This document shows positions 14,101 through 25,970 of a DNA stretch of 64,000 nucleotides, piece by piece; position 1 is the first letter of the stretch, and every line of letters begins with the position of its first letter. This DNA is from Campylorhamphus procurvoides (lineage: Eukaryota > Chordata > Aves > Passeriformes > Dendrocolaptidae), in the NCBI GenBank assembly GCA_013396655.1, contig WBMV01007501.1, forward strand, positions 682,001-746,000, written 5' to 3'. Made by a program: the position numbers and the translations under genes. The notes under the pieces are model-generated. The model saw nothing but the letters and a program-made list of their open reading frames with translations. It made no database searches and had not been told where the DNA came from.

Positions 14101-16726
14101 GCAAAATGACAAGCAGTAACACTCAGGGTATTTCTTTCTTTTTCTTCCTTTTTTTTTTCTTTTTTTTTTTCTAAAATTCAAAGCACTGAAGTGAAAACTT
14201 TTAATTTGAATATTCAAAGAAAAGCTTGAAACAAAGGGCAGGCTGGTTTATTTGATCATTGAACTCTTCATTTCATAGGTGGCTGCTGCAATAAGCAACC
14301 TCTCCCTGTAATTGTGGTGGTGCAGAGTCACTGCTCTCTCAAGTTGGTTGGCCCATTTGAAATGGAAGTCAAAGTAGGATGCCAGTTTTGGCATTTAATC
14401 CCAACAGTTTAGAACAACCACAGTTTTATAAGCATATAATTCATCTCAGTTCCCTCTGAAAGTTTTAACATTTTTCATGGTCATCCTAGTTTTCAAAGAT
14501 GAACTTTTCAGGCCAATAGATGCTTATATGAGCACCCCTTTGTGAATCTACTCTCCGTATTTTCCACCTCGCAGATTAGATACTTTCTGCTGTGTTGCAT
14601 GCTGTAGAGGTCAATACCATCCAACTTCTCACTTAGCCCTCTATTTAGAGGTCTATGTTGGCCAGTCTGGCTTTCAGCAGTGACGCAACTTTATAATAAT
14701 AATAATGCATTTTATTTTACAGGCATCCATGCCTGAAGCATCTTAACAAAAACAAAAAAATCAGAATGGCAATAAACAAAGGCAAAAGGCCTATAAAAAG
14801 AGAGGTCGGAAGCCAAGAGCTTAAAATCCCTGCAAAACAAAACAGGAAAGGAAATGAGAAAGTCAGAAGCCTTCCCTACAAATTTTTTCTGATGTATGCA
14901 AGCGACAGAGGGTTCCTGAGGCAAGGGAGGAGACCATCTCTTTTGACATTCCAACAGACAATAATCAATACCAACAGCTTGAATTACTGGAAAAGGACAC
15001 AGAGGCCCTGGAAGTGGCTTTCTCTTACCTTGGAACAAAGAACTTCATTGGAAAAGCCACAATATTCTTGAAGTTATGTTGTCTCTCTTCACTTCCCTGG
15101 AAAGGCTGACTGCAAATGTGTCTTCCTCTCTGGGTTTCATTTCATTTGTTTGAAGACAAAGCAACTGAACTGTCACATGACTGTGATGGTCCTACAATAT
15201 TTAAGCTTAAATTGACTAATCTTGGGAATAGTTAACTATAGTATGTATGCACACACATATCTAACCATAATACATGTATATACCCTAACTATATCTACAC
15301 TAACCACATCAGAACCCAAAGGATTAGAAGGTTTAAGAAAAATACAGAAGGCATGTTAACATAGCTTTAATTTTGTCTCTTCAGCAGTGGTTTTTTATTG
15401 ATCTTCTTTTTTCTGTGCCTCAAGTGTCTGATTTGTGAAGTGGGGATACTTTTCTGGTATGATGAAAAATACCATAGACATGGCAAATCTCCTCCTGTTC
15501 TCTTACCTCTGCCTGCAGCAAATCCTAGGCTTGGCTTGGATCTCTGCCTTGTGGCACACTAATAACTTCTGGTCTGCCAGGGCCCCCTCCAGCACCTTTC
15601 CTTGGTCGATTCAAATCAGAACAAAACCCTTGACTGGAGGTTTTGTCCCTGCTTAGGAGGAGCTAATATGAATTCAATAAAAAAGTCCACCGAAACAACT
15701 TTAAAAAATGAGGCTTTTGGTTTTTCAGCCTGTAATTACAGCATCAGTTCTCTTTTATGCTTCTAAATTACAGAGAAGCAAGCTGCCCTGTTTTCTGATG
15801 TTTTATTTTTTTAAATTACTCAGTGGCTTTGTGGGGAAAGAGTAACTGAATATTTTTGGTAGTGTTATATGGGCGACGCCTTCCCCATTAGCTCTTGTGA
15901 TTCTTCCTCCCTCTGAAGGTTCACTTCAGCAGGAATGGAAATTAATTTGCTTCAAGAGAAATTATAATAAAAAATATCCCCTTTTCATGGTTTAGCCAGC
16001 TTGAAATGAACCCGTAAAATTGTGCACATCATTTTTAACAGGCTTTGTTTTAACCAGGATTAAGCAGGCTCTGTTCTTGCTTCAGAACATAATTTTCCAG
16101 GTAGTCTTGCAGAGCAATTGGCATGGACCCTGGTGCAAGAAAAGAAATGGCGCCTTCGTGCCAGCCAGCCACAAATGTCACCCCACCTGCCCCTACCAGC
16201 TCATCCCAGCTTGGCACCCACACGCCCCGGCACACGGGCCTTGGTCCAGCTGCGTCACTCATGAAGGCACTGCCGACTTTGCTGGATGCAGCTGTAGCCT
16301 GAAGAAACACGTTGAGATGTTTTTAGAGGCTACAGGGACTATTGATCCATCTTTCAACAAAGAGCGGCTACATTTTAACTTTCCCCAGAACTCTTGCCTT
16401 CTATTATTTTTCCTCCCTTTTCAGTTTTAAAGTGTTTGTCTTTCATGTTCTTCCATTTACACTAAGGATGTGGATTTCAGATGATTGCCATGACAGACTG
16501 TCTCACAGTTTGCACCAGCATTCATCCAAGCCATGGCACAGTGAAATGAGGGATGTGTGGCTGAAGTTGGGTTGGCAGTGAGACAGTGAAAAAAATTCAC
16601 TGTGCCTTCATGTTTAAATAGTTAATCACTACATCCAAAAAATGTCCCAGCTGAGGTTCTTCATGCTGCTGATAGAGCACACAGCAGGTTCCCTGAGCAT
16701 CCATGACACTGGTTCACCAGACTGTG
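5109..16726. other. Non-coding sequence with a possible conserved regulatory segment
   Basis: No gene is recognised. Locally GC-richer patches at about 9900-10300 and 10400-10840 give frames up to 161 codons without family features. The stretch at about 11600-12520 is rich in homeobox-type (TTAATTAA), GATA-type (GATAA) and FOX-type (TGTTTAT/TGTTTG) motifs and is free of transposons. It is a candidate conserved non-coding element, but without an alignment this is only an impression. Confidence 0.45.
14131..14172 (+). repeat. Homopyrimidine T/C tract
   Basis: 42 bases of T with scattered C and no purine; a simple low-complexity tract. Confidence 0.85.
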
Positions 16727-16799
16727 TAGAATAGAATAGAATAGAATAGAATAGAATAGAATAGAATAGAATAGAATAGAATAGAACAGAACAGAATAC
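16727..16799 (+). repeat. (TAGAA)n pentanucleotide microsatellite at a CR1 tail
   Basis: Twelve perfect TAGAA units (16727-16786) run into degenerate CAGAA/TACAA units up to 16799 and abut the 3' end of a minus-strand CR1. The CR1 3' terminus is a short ATTCT-type repeat, so the array most likely grew from the tail. Confidence 0.9.
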
Positions 16800-17315
16800 A
16801 ATACAAGAGTACAGCTAAAAGAGACCTACAATGATCATCTAGTTCAACTGCCTCACCAATTCAACACTGACCAAATTAAAGCCTGTTGTTAAGGCATTGT
16901 CCAAATGCCTCTTTAACGCTGACAGGCTTGGGGCATTTACTACCTCTAGGAAGCTGATTCAGTGTTTAACCAGTTCTTGGTAAAGAAAAGTTTTGTAATG
17001 TTAAATCTAAACCTCCCCTGGTCCTGCTTTGAACTATTTCCAAATGTCCTGTCACTGAACACTGGGGAGCAAAGATCATGACCTCCCTCTCTACTTCCCT
17101 TTCTCAGGAAGTCACTCCTCTCCCAGTTTATACTATGCCTGGTATTGCTCTATCCTAAGTGCAGAGTTCCATATTTTGATTTGTTAAATTTTATCCCATT
17201 AACCATAGCCCAAAGCTCCAGTCTATCTAGATCCCTCTGCAAGGCATCTTGTCCCTCAAGAGAGTCAACAGCACTTCCCAGTTTGGTATTATCAGCAAAA
17301 TTTCTGTTGTTGCAT
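16800..17315 (-). mobile_element. CR1 LINE 3' end fragment, diverged
   Basis: Read on the plus strand this is an inverted CR1 3' region: a CATCTAGTTCAACTGCC block, AATCTAAACCTCCCCTGGTC, CTAGATCCCTCTGCAAGGCA and AACAGCACTTCCCAGTTTGG-TATTATCAGCAAA, in the order expected for CR1. It is more diverged than the copy at 515. The upstream boundary is fuzzy and similarity fades near 17315. It has no intact reading frame. Confidence 0.82.
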
Positions 17316-20300
17316 AGAACTGGGCATTAAACACAAAGCCTCTCAGACATGTGCTCGTGCTGTCTGCCAGTCTTATCAAACCACTGAACAGTGTCACATG
17401 ACTTTCCTGAATTTTAAGGCCAGTTCTCTACAGGCCTTTGCAACCAACAGGCCTTATATGATGTTGCTGAAATGGACTCATGGGTTTGTAGCCATGAAAT
17501 TGTGCCTGTTCATGATTTTTTTGCCGGCATGGGAAATGAGCACCATAGACTTGTCAAGTAAAGAGGTTGTCTCAATTTACTGTTTGATTCAAAGTAAACA
17601 TGGAGCATTCCAGAGCTTCTAATTTCTAAGGCATTTCTACAATAACTTGTGGATTAATATTTATTTATGGATCAGTAACGAGTTTAATTCATTTCTGCTG
17701 GTTTTTACCCAGGCTGTTCTGCTGTACTGGGAAGATGATCCAGCCAGACCACTGATTTTAATAAAGACTAGGATTGTCTTTGGACCCCAGACTTGCCAGA
17801 TGGCAAAAAATGAACACTTTCCACCTCTTTTAGATTTTAATTTTCCAGGGCTATAACTGACGTATAAATTTACAAAAATTACTAACTCTCTGATTTACAG
17901 TAAGACTTCCTTATTCTTTTAATATGATTTTTATTCTAAATTTATTTTTCTTTAGTTTATTATACTCAGTTTGCACAATAAATGTAGACATACAGACACG
18001 TACTCTAACTCCTACTTCCTTCCAGAACTAATAACATTGTTTTGTTTCAGCCTCATAGAAGCCATACTGGATGAAAACTAATCCAATGGTTGTTACATAC
18101 AGGTCAGGAGAATCTTACAGGCTGTGGAATTCAATTTTTTTTGAAATTATTAAAATTGTATTATAAATTATACTGCACTGTGTTGAATCATATATAATTT
18201 GTAATGTACTTTTGATTACCTTTGTATGATTAGATATATGGTTGGAAGTTTCATATATTTTATTGTTGCAGAGTGGAGCAATAAAATGTGAATGAAGCAA
18301 TCATTCTCTACAGTATCTTTAATAAAATTTGATTTTTCCTTTGAGAACCTCAAGGAAAAATCACTATTCTCTGTCCATTTGTCTTGCTACAGCAAAAACC
18401 AAAAACAAAACCCCTTCAGGTCATTATGGTCCATTGTTGCAACACAAGGATTAAATTTTGCCCCAAATAGCAATCGTTCAGTCCCTTGCAGAAAAGAGAT
18501 ACAACACAACTGTGGGTAGAGGCAATATTTGAACCTCAGCCTGCAGAGGTTGCAGAGGGGAGCTCCCACACACAGTGACCAGTGCATTCCATAGTCACTG
18601 CTCTACAGAAAGGGGAGATTTTGACTGCCCAGCCCAAATGCCTATTTGGGCTGTGCCTGAGCTCTCTCCTATCACATGTTCACACACCCATGCACATGCC
18701 TGAGATGGCCATGGTGGGACAAAGACCTTCTGCACACTGGGGAGCACAGACACAAGAAGCCCAAACATCAGCCCCGTCCTGTGGCGGCTCCACCAAGTGC
18801 TGTGCTCCTCAGGGCTATTTTGGCTGAATTGGAAATGAATTTAGAAAAGACTGTTTGCTTGGGTGGTGCTTTACTGCCCATCCTCATGCTGGTCTCAGGG
18901 GAGGCTGCAGGGGTGGGCAGGGTCTGCAATGATGGTGCAAAGGGCAGCTGTCTCTCTGGTGCAGTGGAAGGAACAGCAGAAGTGAGGAGGCAGCTGGGAG
19001 TTCAGAAATGTCATGGAAAGACAGAATTTGGGGGTAAACTTGTGCTAGTTTGCATGATCCACCACTATTATCACAAACTCAGATTAGCTTATTCAGATTG
19101 CTGGATCTGGGGACTTGTTTGTCAAGTAATGTGTGAGGAGGAAGAAGTGAAAAAGGTGAGAGGGACAAGGCGTGGGGGCTTCGTTGACCCTTGGGGCTGA
19201 CTGGGGTTACTGGTAGGTGCATACTGGGGTTACAGGCCAGGGGGGAAGGCACAGAAGTGTGTGGGAGGGATGGAGTGAATGGAGATGTGTAGGGGAAGGC
19301 AAAGGGCCTTCCTTGGTCTGGCCAAGGTACTGGCAATACAGAGCACCCTCAGGCTACCTGGGAAATCCATAGGGCTTGGCCACCAGTACAGGGTTGTTAC
19401 CACTGCTTGTTGTGTCCTCAGAATGGGGGAAGCCAGGAGCAGCTGGCACCCACCCTGCTGAGGCTGGGGCATGGCTTGGAGGCTGCCACAGCCAGAGACC
19501 ACATCTGTACAGGGCCAGGACATGCTCCAACACCTGCCTAAGTGGAGCCTGGGAGCTGTGGCTGGGACACCAGCAGTGACAACAGCAGGAGGGCCGAGCA
19601 CAGCCCAGAAGGGCAGGGTATGGGCTTTGATGTTTGGGTGTGTGCTCTTCATTGTTCTGGACATTTTCATTACTTCTGCTTTTCCTCTGATCTTTTGATG
19701 CTGAATTTGTGTCAGAGGGATGTGAGAGTGAAGGGAAAATACAGCAGCCACTGGAATAAAAAATGTCTCCGAAGAGTTGTCAGGTTTCTTGGGTCTCATG
19801 TGGAGCCACCTCTGTTTCTAATGTTGACTGGAAATGTACATTATCTAGCAAGGAATAATCATCTTTAGTGACTTATTTTGAGCTCACAGAAGAAGGATCT
19901 CTACTGTCGTTTTATGGTGCTCTGAATAGTGAATCCTCCTCTATTTAACACATGACATTTCCTTCTGTCTACACAAACATTTTACCTGTGGGTACTCATC
20001 ATTTTCCCCAGCTGAGTTAGGAACCTGATGATACAAGTATGGTGGGAAAGAAGGCAGAAATTATGAACTTCCTTCATGTCTCTATGAGTTTACTTTGGCT
20101 CAGTCAGATCCAGGTATTGCAAATAGAGACAGCAGCCTAGGTATCATCTACAGTCTAGCATTATAGACTGAATTACCACCTGGATTATGAGATTCTTCAG
20201 GACCAACCTAGGTAGCCACAGGCATAACTGGACAGCAATTGCTTGACAAAAGAGGGTGTGAATGACTGGTCATAGTTTAGAAACCATTTCCATAGACAAT

Positions 20301-23300
20301 AAATACTTTTGGGATCTGATGAAAAACTCAGTAGGATGTGGAAAGGCAAGAAACAGCATCTGTGAGAGGGCACTTGACTAATGGGAATAAACACAAGCCC
20401 ATGGGAATGGGAGGAAAGCCAACTGCCACAGTTACCAGAGGATGGGAATATACAAAATATTGGTAGAAGATTTGTTTATCACCACTTTACTTTACTGAAT
20501 TTATTCTGGGTTTGCTTTTCTCCTCATCAGGGTTCCTTTTGTTTATAGGCAGGCTTAGTGTTTGTGAGAGGGGAAGTATAGCCTATTGTGATGCTGGGGA
20601 AAATATCTAATTTTCCCAGGTGTCTGGGTGGAGTCTTGGAGTCTTTGTTAATTTTAACAGAAACCCCTTGGTATTTGCACCTGTCCGTGGTTATTGCAAA
20701 CAGACTGAACATATGAAAGTCATGAAAAGCATTCACTCACTTCAGCTTCTCTTGTGCAGAGAGGAAGTGTAGAGCTGGAAGCCATGCTATGCTGCCACCT
20801 GGAACATGGAACATCATGACCATCAGTTCCCCTCGGAGTTACTGTACAACACAAACATGTCTGCATATTCCTCAGTTAATGGGAAAGATGAGTAACTGTA
20901 TTTGGTGTCAGTCTCATGGTAGGTTCGTTAAGTTTAAAAGTCTGCTGTATCCTCTTCCACCATGGTTAAGTCTAGGCATACTGCAGTGCAATGTGTATAA
21001 GATTATGTTATAACAGGGGGTTTAATTGACAAAGGATGGCTTTCTGAAGAAAGGATGAGACAGGTCGCATGGATTATTTACACAGCATCTCCTCCTCCTT
21101 TAGAGTCTTACCCCAATGATTTCAGTAGCACTACTAGTGATCTACAGGGAAAACATAACTAAGCCCACTTGTATTTCAGGACATATGCTGAAAGAGGACA
21201 TTTAGCCATGTTTTGGGGACAGGTTCGACTAATATGATTCTGTATTGCAATATGATACTCAGTAAAAGGTATGATGTCCCAGTAAGAAAACCAGCATTAA
21301 TCTCCATTATATTTCTGAAATACAGTTCAGATCAGATTGCTGTTGGGAGCCACAGAGTGGAAGAAATGTGGTCTGGCGCCAGAATCATCTCTTGATTCCA
21401 GTGTGATCCAACTGTTCTTCCCAGAAAGGTTCATTTTTTGTATCTTTTCAAAGAGAAGTTTTGGGTATTATATGAGATTGATAGATAAAGATATACTTTC
21501 TTCCTGGCAGAAGGGAGTTTGGTTTTTGGTTTTGTTTTGGTTTTTTTTCAGGATGGCTCAAAACATGACTTTGTCATCAAACCTTCATGAAGTAGTAATT
21601 GGCATAATCTGTATAGGCTGTGCTCACCACTTTTGACTATCAAGAGGACAAAGAAGAAATATGCAGATAACTTCATTTTTCCAGGTGCACAGGAGTCACA
21701 GTGCTGTCAACATCTCAGAAAATGGTTTTATATGTTTCCTTCTTGTTGTAGCAATTCTGTTCTTTCAAAGAGACAGACAAAGTGAATGAGATAAACAGAA
21801 GTGGCAAAGGGAGAATGAGATAAATGAGTGAAAGCAGGAAATCGTAAAAGACTCCGAGTCATTGTTTTGAATCTTCTCGGAAAACAAATCTTGATCTCTA
21901 GCTTAATGGTTGGTTGCAAGGCTCACTTCCTTCTCCAGGCATTCAGGTATGGATATTATAAGGAGATAATGCAGTGGAAATTATGCTGAAGTCAACAGAT
22001 TGTGTAGCCCTTCATGTTAAAGGGAAATTCTGTGATGGCAAGCAGATGGATTATCATCTGCATGTGAAGTAGATTTATTAGACTTCTGGTTTGCAGTTGG
22101 AAGAAATGACTCTGCAACAACCTGATATCTATTTGCAGGCATGTGGTGCTTTGACAACAGTAACCAGTTTCTTACTGGGAGCTGAGTCCAATAGTAAAAA
22201 TTTGAACGGCATCATTGTGGCCCTAGATGGTTTGGTTGCTGAAAGAGCTGACTGAATTCTCTTCTGGAAAGAGATGAGAAACATGCAGACACAACCAATT
22301 CAGACTGAGATGGGCACAATAAATTAATCCATGCCACATTTCTTGAGGGCATCTCAGGAAAACTAAATGAACATCATTATTAATTGGGGGCTATGGTTTT
22401 AAGTTCAATTAAGTTTAAGCCACTTCTTTCTGAAACACAGTCTAAGGCCTTACTAACTAAAAAGATGGTGTTACTAACATCAAAGCTGACATAAAAGCTT
22501 TTTTATCACAAATGCATCTCCTGGCTCTCAATGTATGCTGTTTCTGAAGTCTTGCCTTCTCAAACAAGAGTAATTTTAACTGTAGTCTCACTTGGATTCT
22601 GTTCTTGCACAGAAAAGACATAAAATTCTGAAGAGATAGTGCACGGTGGGGCACAATGGGACACAATCAAGGAACATTGGGGAAGGTTATACAGGTGGTA
22701 CAGAGATGTGTTAATATTGTCACGTTGCACTGCTGAGACATTATTTTGCATGATAGCCATGACCATGGAGGTCAGTTAACCCAAATTATAGGGGATGCTG
22801 ACATTTTTTTCAATGTTCTTTACCAAAATGGATTACCATAATTCAACACCCTGGAGCTTAGAAAGCACACATGAAATGTGACCAACTTGAGTTCATATTC
22901 AGCCCATGGACTTGAAGCTTGTTCTTCCCCATTATAAGTGTCTTCACGCAACATTATTGTCTTTCTTCAGTTCATGCTCCATCAGTCTCTCCTTTCAGAG
23001 CTGTTTTGTTTTAAACCACCAGTGGTTCGTTCTTGGAGCCAAGAACTTGACTTCAGATCTCTCACACCCCAAGTATGTGCCTTGACAAACAGGCTGTTGT
23101 TGAGACTGAGTAGCCTGTTTTCACTAGGAATTTCAGGTAGATACTGCAAAATTCTTCCCGGAAGCTGGAGTATGTTCTTCCACTGAAATGGGCTGGTTTT
23201 GACAAATACATACTTTCTAACAAGACAGAAAAGTCCATTTCGGTCCTGTACTTGCAGAGATGCTGATTAAGTGCAGTTTGCCTGAGTGGACAGTCCAGTA

Positions 23301-25628
23301 GTGCCCAGCACCTCAAGAAAATGAGAAGAAAAAAACCCCAGCCCAATCCAAAAAACCCAAGAGAAAAGTGAAATGCAGACCCAGCATTCCTAACTTGCAC
23401 AGCCAAGAGCGTTGTGGTCAACCAGTAAGACAAGGTGATGCATCACACTTCTGAGACAACTGAATGCTCACTTCTGATGAACACAATCACATACAGCATT
23501 GGTCTGTTCCTGCCTTTATTTGACTGTTTGGTAACCAGATCCTTAGATCCTTCTGCACCAGACAGGCAGCAGGTCTTTCTCCAGATTTTCCAAATTCTGA
23601 ACCAATTTTCTTTACTCTGCTTCCTTGTCCCCTGTACCAGAGGCTGCCTGCGTGCACTGACACCTGGAAACAAATTTTATGTCAAAAGAACATACTGAGA
23701 AAAAGTTTCAATGGCCAATCATAGTTCTTCTCCTCCATACTCAGGTCTCTCCAGTCCATTTTGCTCTTCTCTTGCCTGACTCCACTGCTCTAATCTGCAA
23801 ATGAACTTCATGGGCTATGCAAAGCACTACAGTAAAGAACAAATAATCACAGGACTGTTTAATTTGGAAACAAATAAGAACAGTCAGTCAGGTAAAGGAC
23901 ACCTTATTTTCTTTCTTGCAAGGGCAAGGAGATACTTAATCATTTTTAAAGCACTGTAGTGTAAGTCTTACCAAAGGGAAATGGTCTTGTATTATGCAGA
24001 AGCACCAATGCGCAACCACGGGATTTAAGTAAAGCCAAGGTCAATAGGAATAATGAGGGGAATTCAATGTCTGTAGAAGTAATGAGACTGTAAAATTGCA
24101 TCTGATGGGAATTGGTGTTTTTTTTAAAGGAATGTTAAACCAGCATGTTTTCAAAAACCATCTGGGGCTGTTAATGAATACAGCTCACAAAGAGAGCTGG
24201 TGAGAAATAGAGCACAGACTAGTATACAGAGGGGAAAGAGGGAAGTCATGTAATTCTCTTCCAATATCTAAATCTGCAGGCAAAATAGTACAGAATTCCA
24301 AACTCCTGGTCTCCCTGTGCCAACCAAAAATCTGGCATGAGCAGGGTGGTCATTTAGCACCGTCTCACAACCATTGTGGAGTGCCTCAGTCCAGTCAGGG
24401 TCACACTTGCCACAGCTGGTTAAGCGGAACAAATTCCTCCCACCAGACTGGAGACCTTGAGACTCAGGGTGAGGCAAATGGATTTATCATGTTGTAATAA
24501 ATAAAAATTTCAACAGAAGCTTCACATCATTGCTTTCTGTAGCATCTTATAGATCTGTTTCACTTGAATTCTGAAACTATTTAATTCTTGCATTCCATTT
24601 GTTCTCCATGTAAACAGATTGACAAGTCTTAGTTGCCTGATGATGTAGAATCCCTTCCTGTTAGATCTCTGGAAGCTTCTACTGTCTGGAAAAAAAGGCT
24701 TTTGTGAGAAATCATTTAATTCTTAATTAATTTTTGTCATGACTTTATCTTAATCAGAAAAAGAAAATATAAAAGAAGGTTAAAACATTTACTTAAGCTT
24801 GTTATATATAAGCAAATGAAGGATTTTTCTTGTAAGTTATGCTCACAAAACCTGAAAATTTGAGGATTATTTAATAGCAAAATCAAGATAAACAATAGTG
24901 CAGTTCTGAATATACCTAAGTGTGTATTTCTGAATGTCGAGCTGAACACATTAGATCTACATTAGAATCGCAGCATTTGAACTGAAGAATTATGGACTAC
25001 AAAATTTAGCAATTACTCCAACCAAGCTGAAATGTCACATTAGTAAAGAAATGAAAAGCTTAAAATAAAGCCAGGCTGTATTTATCTGTCTGCTTTAAAG
25101 CAGCTTTCACTTTGTGTTAACGACATAGACAGTGCCGTCAGAATAACAATCCTTGTGAGTACTGGGTGTGTAACAGGAAGGAATTTTTTTTTATTTTTTT
25201 GTCCAAAGGAGAAAATAGAAAGATTTGACCACCCTGATGCTAAAAATACAGAATAATTATCAGCTGAGGCAAGTACACTTCTGACCTAAGCATACATGCA
25301 CACCATGTATTTTCAAGTCTGCTTTGTTAGAATAAACAGATGAATTTTTCCACAAGTACAGATGTTAAAAGTAGAGGCAAGTGTCTTTCCTGAATAAGGG
25401 AAAAGCAGTCCCAGAGAGGCAGAGGAAAACATAATCCAGATGCTTTGACACCCTGTTGTGCTATTGGTTCACCAGCAAGACAGTGACTCCGAAACATGTG
25501 CCCGGAGATTCTGGAGATGGTCCCAGGTGATACGGGCCCTGGTGGCACAGCCCTACATCAGGTATGGTTTCTGCTCCATCTGGCCAAGGTCCAACAGGTT
25601 TCATAGCAGAAGAGACACTGTGGCATTT
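17316..25628. other. Non-coding sequence between CR1 copies
   Basis: No gene is recognised. A GC-richer patch at 18540-19640 yields frames of 174 codons (plus, 18676-19200) and 189 codons (minus, 19230-19799). They have no domain, no conserved motif and no splice context. Confidence 0.55.
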
Positions 25629-25970
25629 ACAGAATCCCAGAATCACAGGATGATTGAGAATGGAAGCAACCTCTGGAGCTCACTTGGTCTAATGCCCCTG
25701 CTCAAATAGGGCCACCTAGAATCGGTTACCCCAGACTGTGTCCAGAAATGTTTCAACATTTGCAAGGATGGATACTACACAACCTCCCTGAGTAAACTGT
25801 TCCTGGGTTCAAACACTCTCACGGTAATAAAAGCTGTTTGTTTGGTTTTTTTTCATGTTCATAGGGGAACATGAAAAAAATCGCTGGTGTTCATAAAGGA
25901 TCTCCTGTGTTTCAGTTTATGACTATTGTCCATTGGGACAGTCTGTCTGGTATTTTGCTATGGTGAAGGC
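25629..25970 (-). mobile_element. CR1 LINE 3' end fragment with internal duplication
   Basis: The plus strand shows the inverted CR1 tail (CAGAATCACAGGATGATTGA), then AACCTCTGGAGCTCACTTGG, the GGGCCACCTAGAATCGGTTA block, the CAAGGATGGATACTACACAA block and CTCCTGTGTTTCAGTTTATG. Between 25840 and 25905 a segment of roughly 30-40 bp of the CR1 appears twice in tandem, and the two copies create a perfect 14-bp hairpin (25847-25880). 5'-truncated and non-coding. Confidence 0.88.
25847..25880. repeat. Perfect 14-bp inverted repeat (hairpin, 6-base loop) inside CR1
   Basis: The left arm TTTTTTTCATGTTC (25847-25860) is the exact reverse complement of GAACATGAAAAAAA (25867-25880), with ATAGGG between them. 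Confidence 0.85.

Noticed and set aside
18676..19799. Frames of 174 (plus) and 189 (minus) codons
   Set aside because: GC-rich patch, no recognisable motif, no exon boundaries and no poly(A) context that would support a gene.
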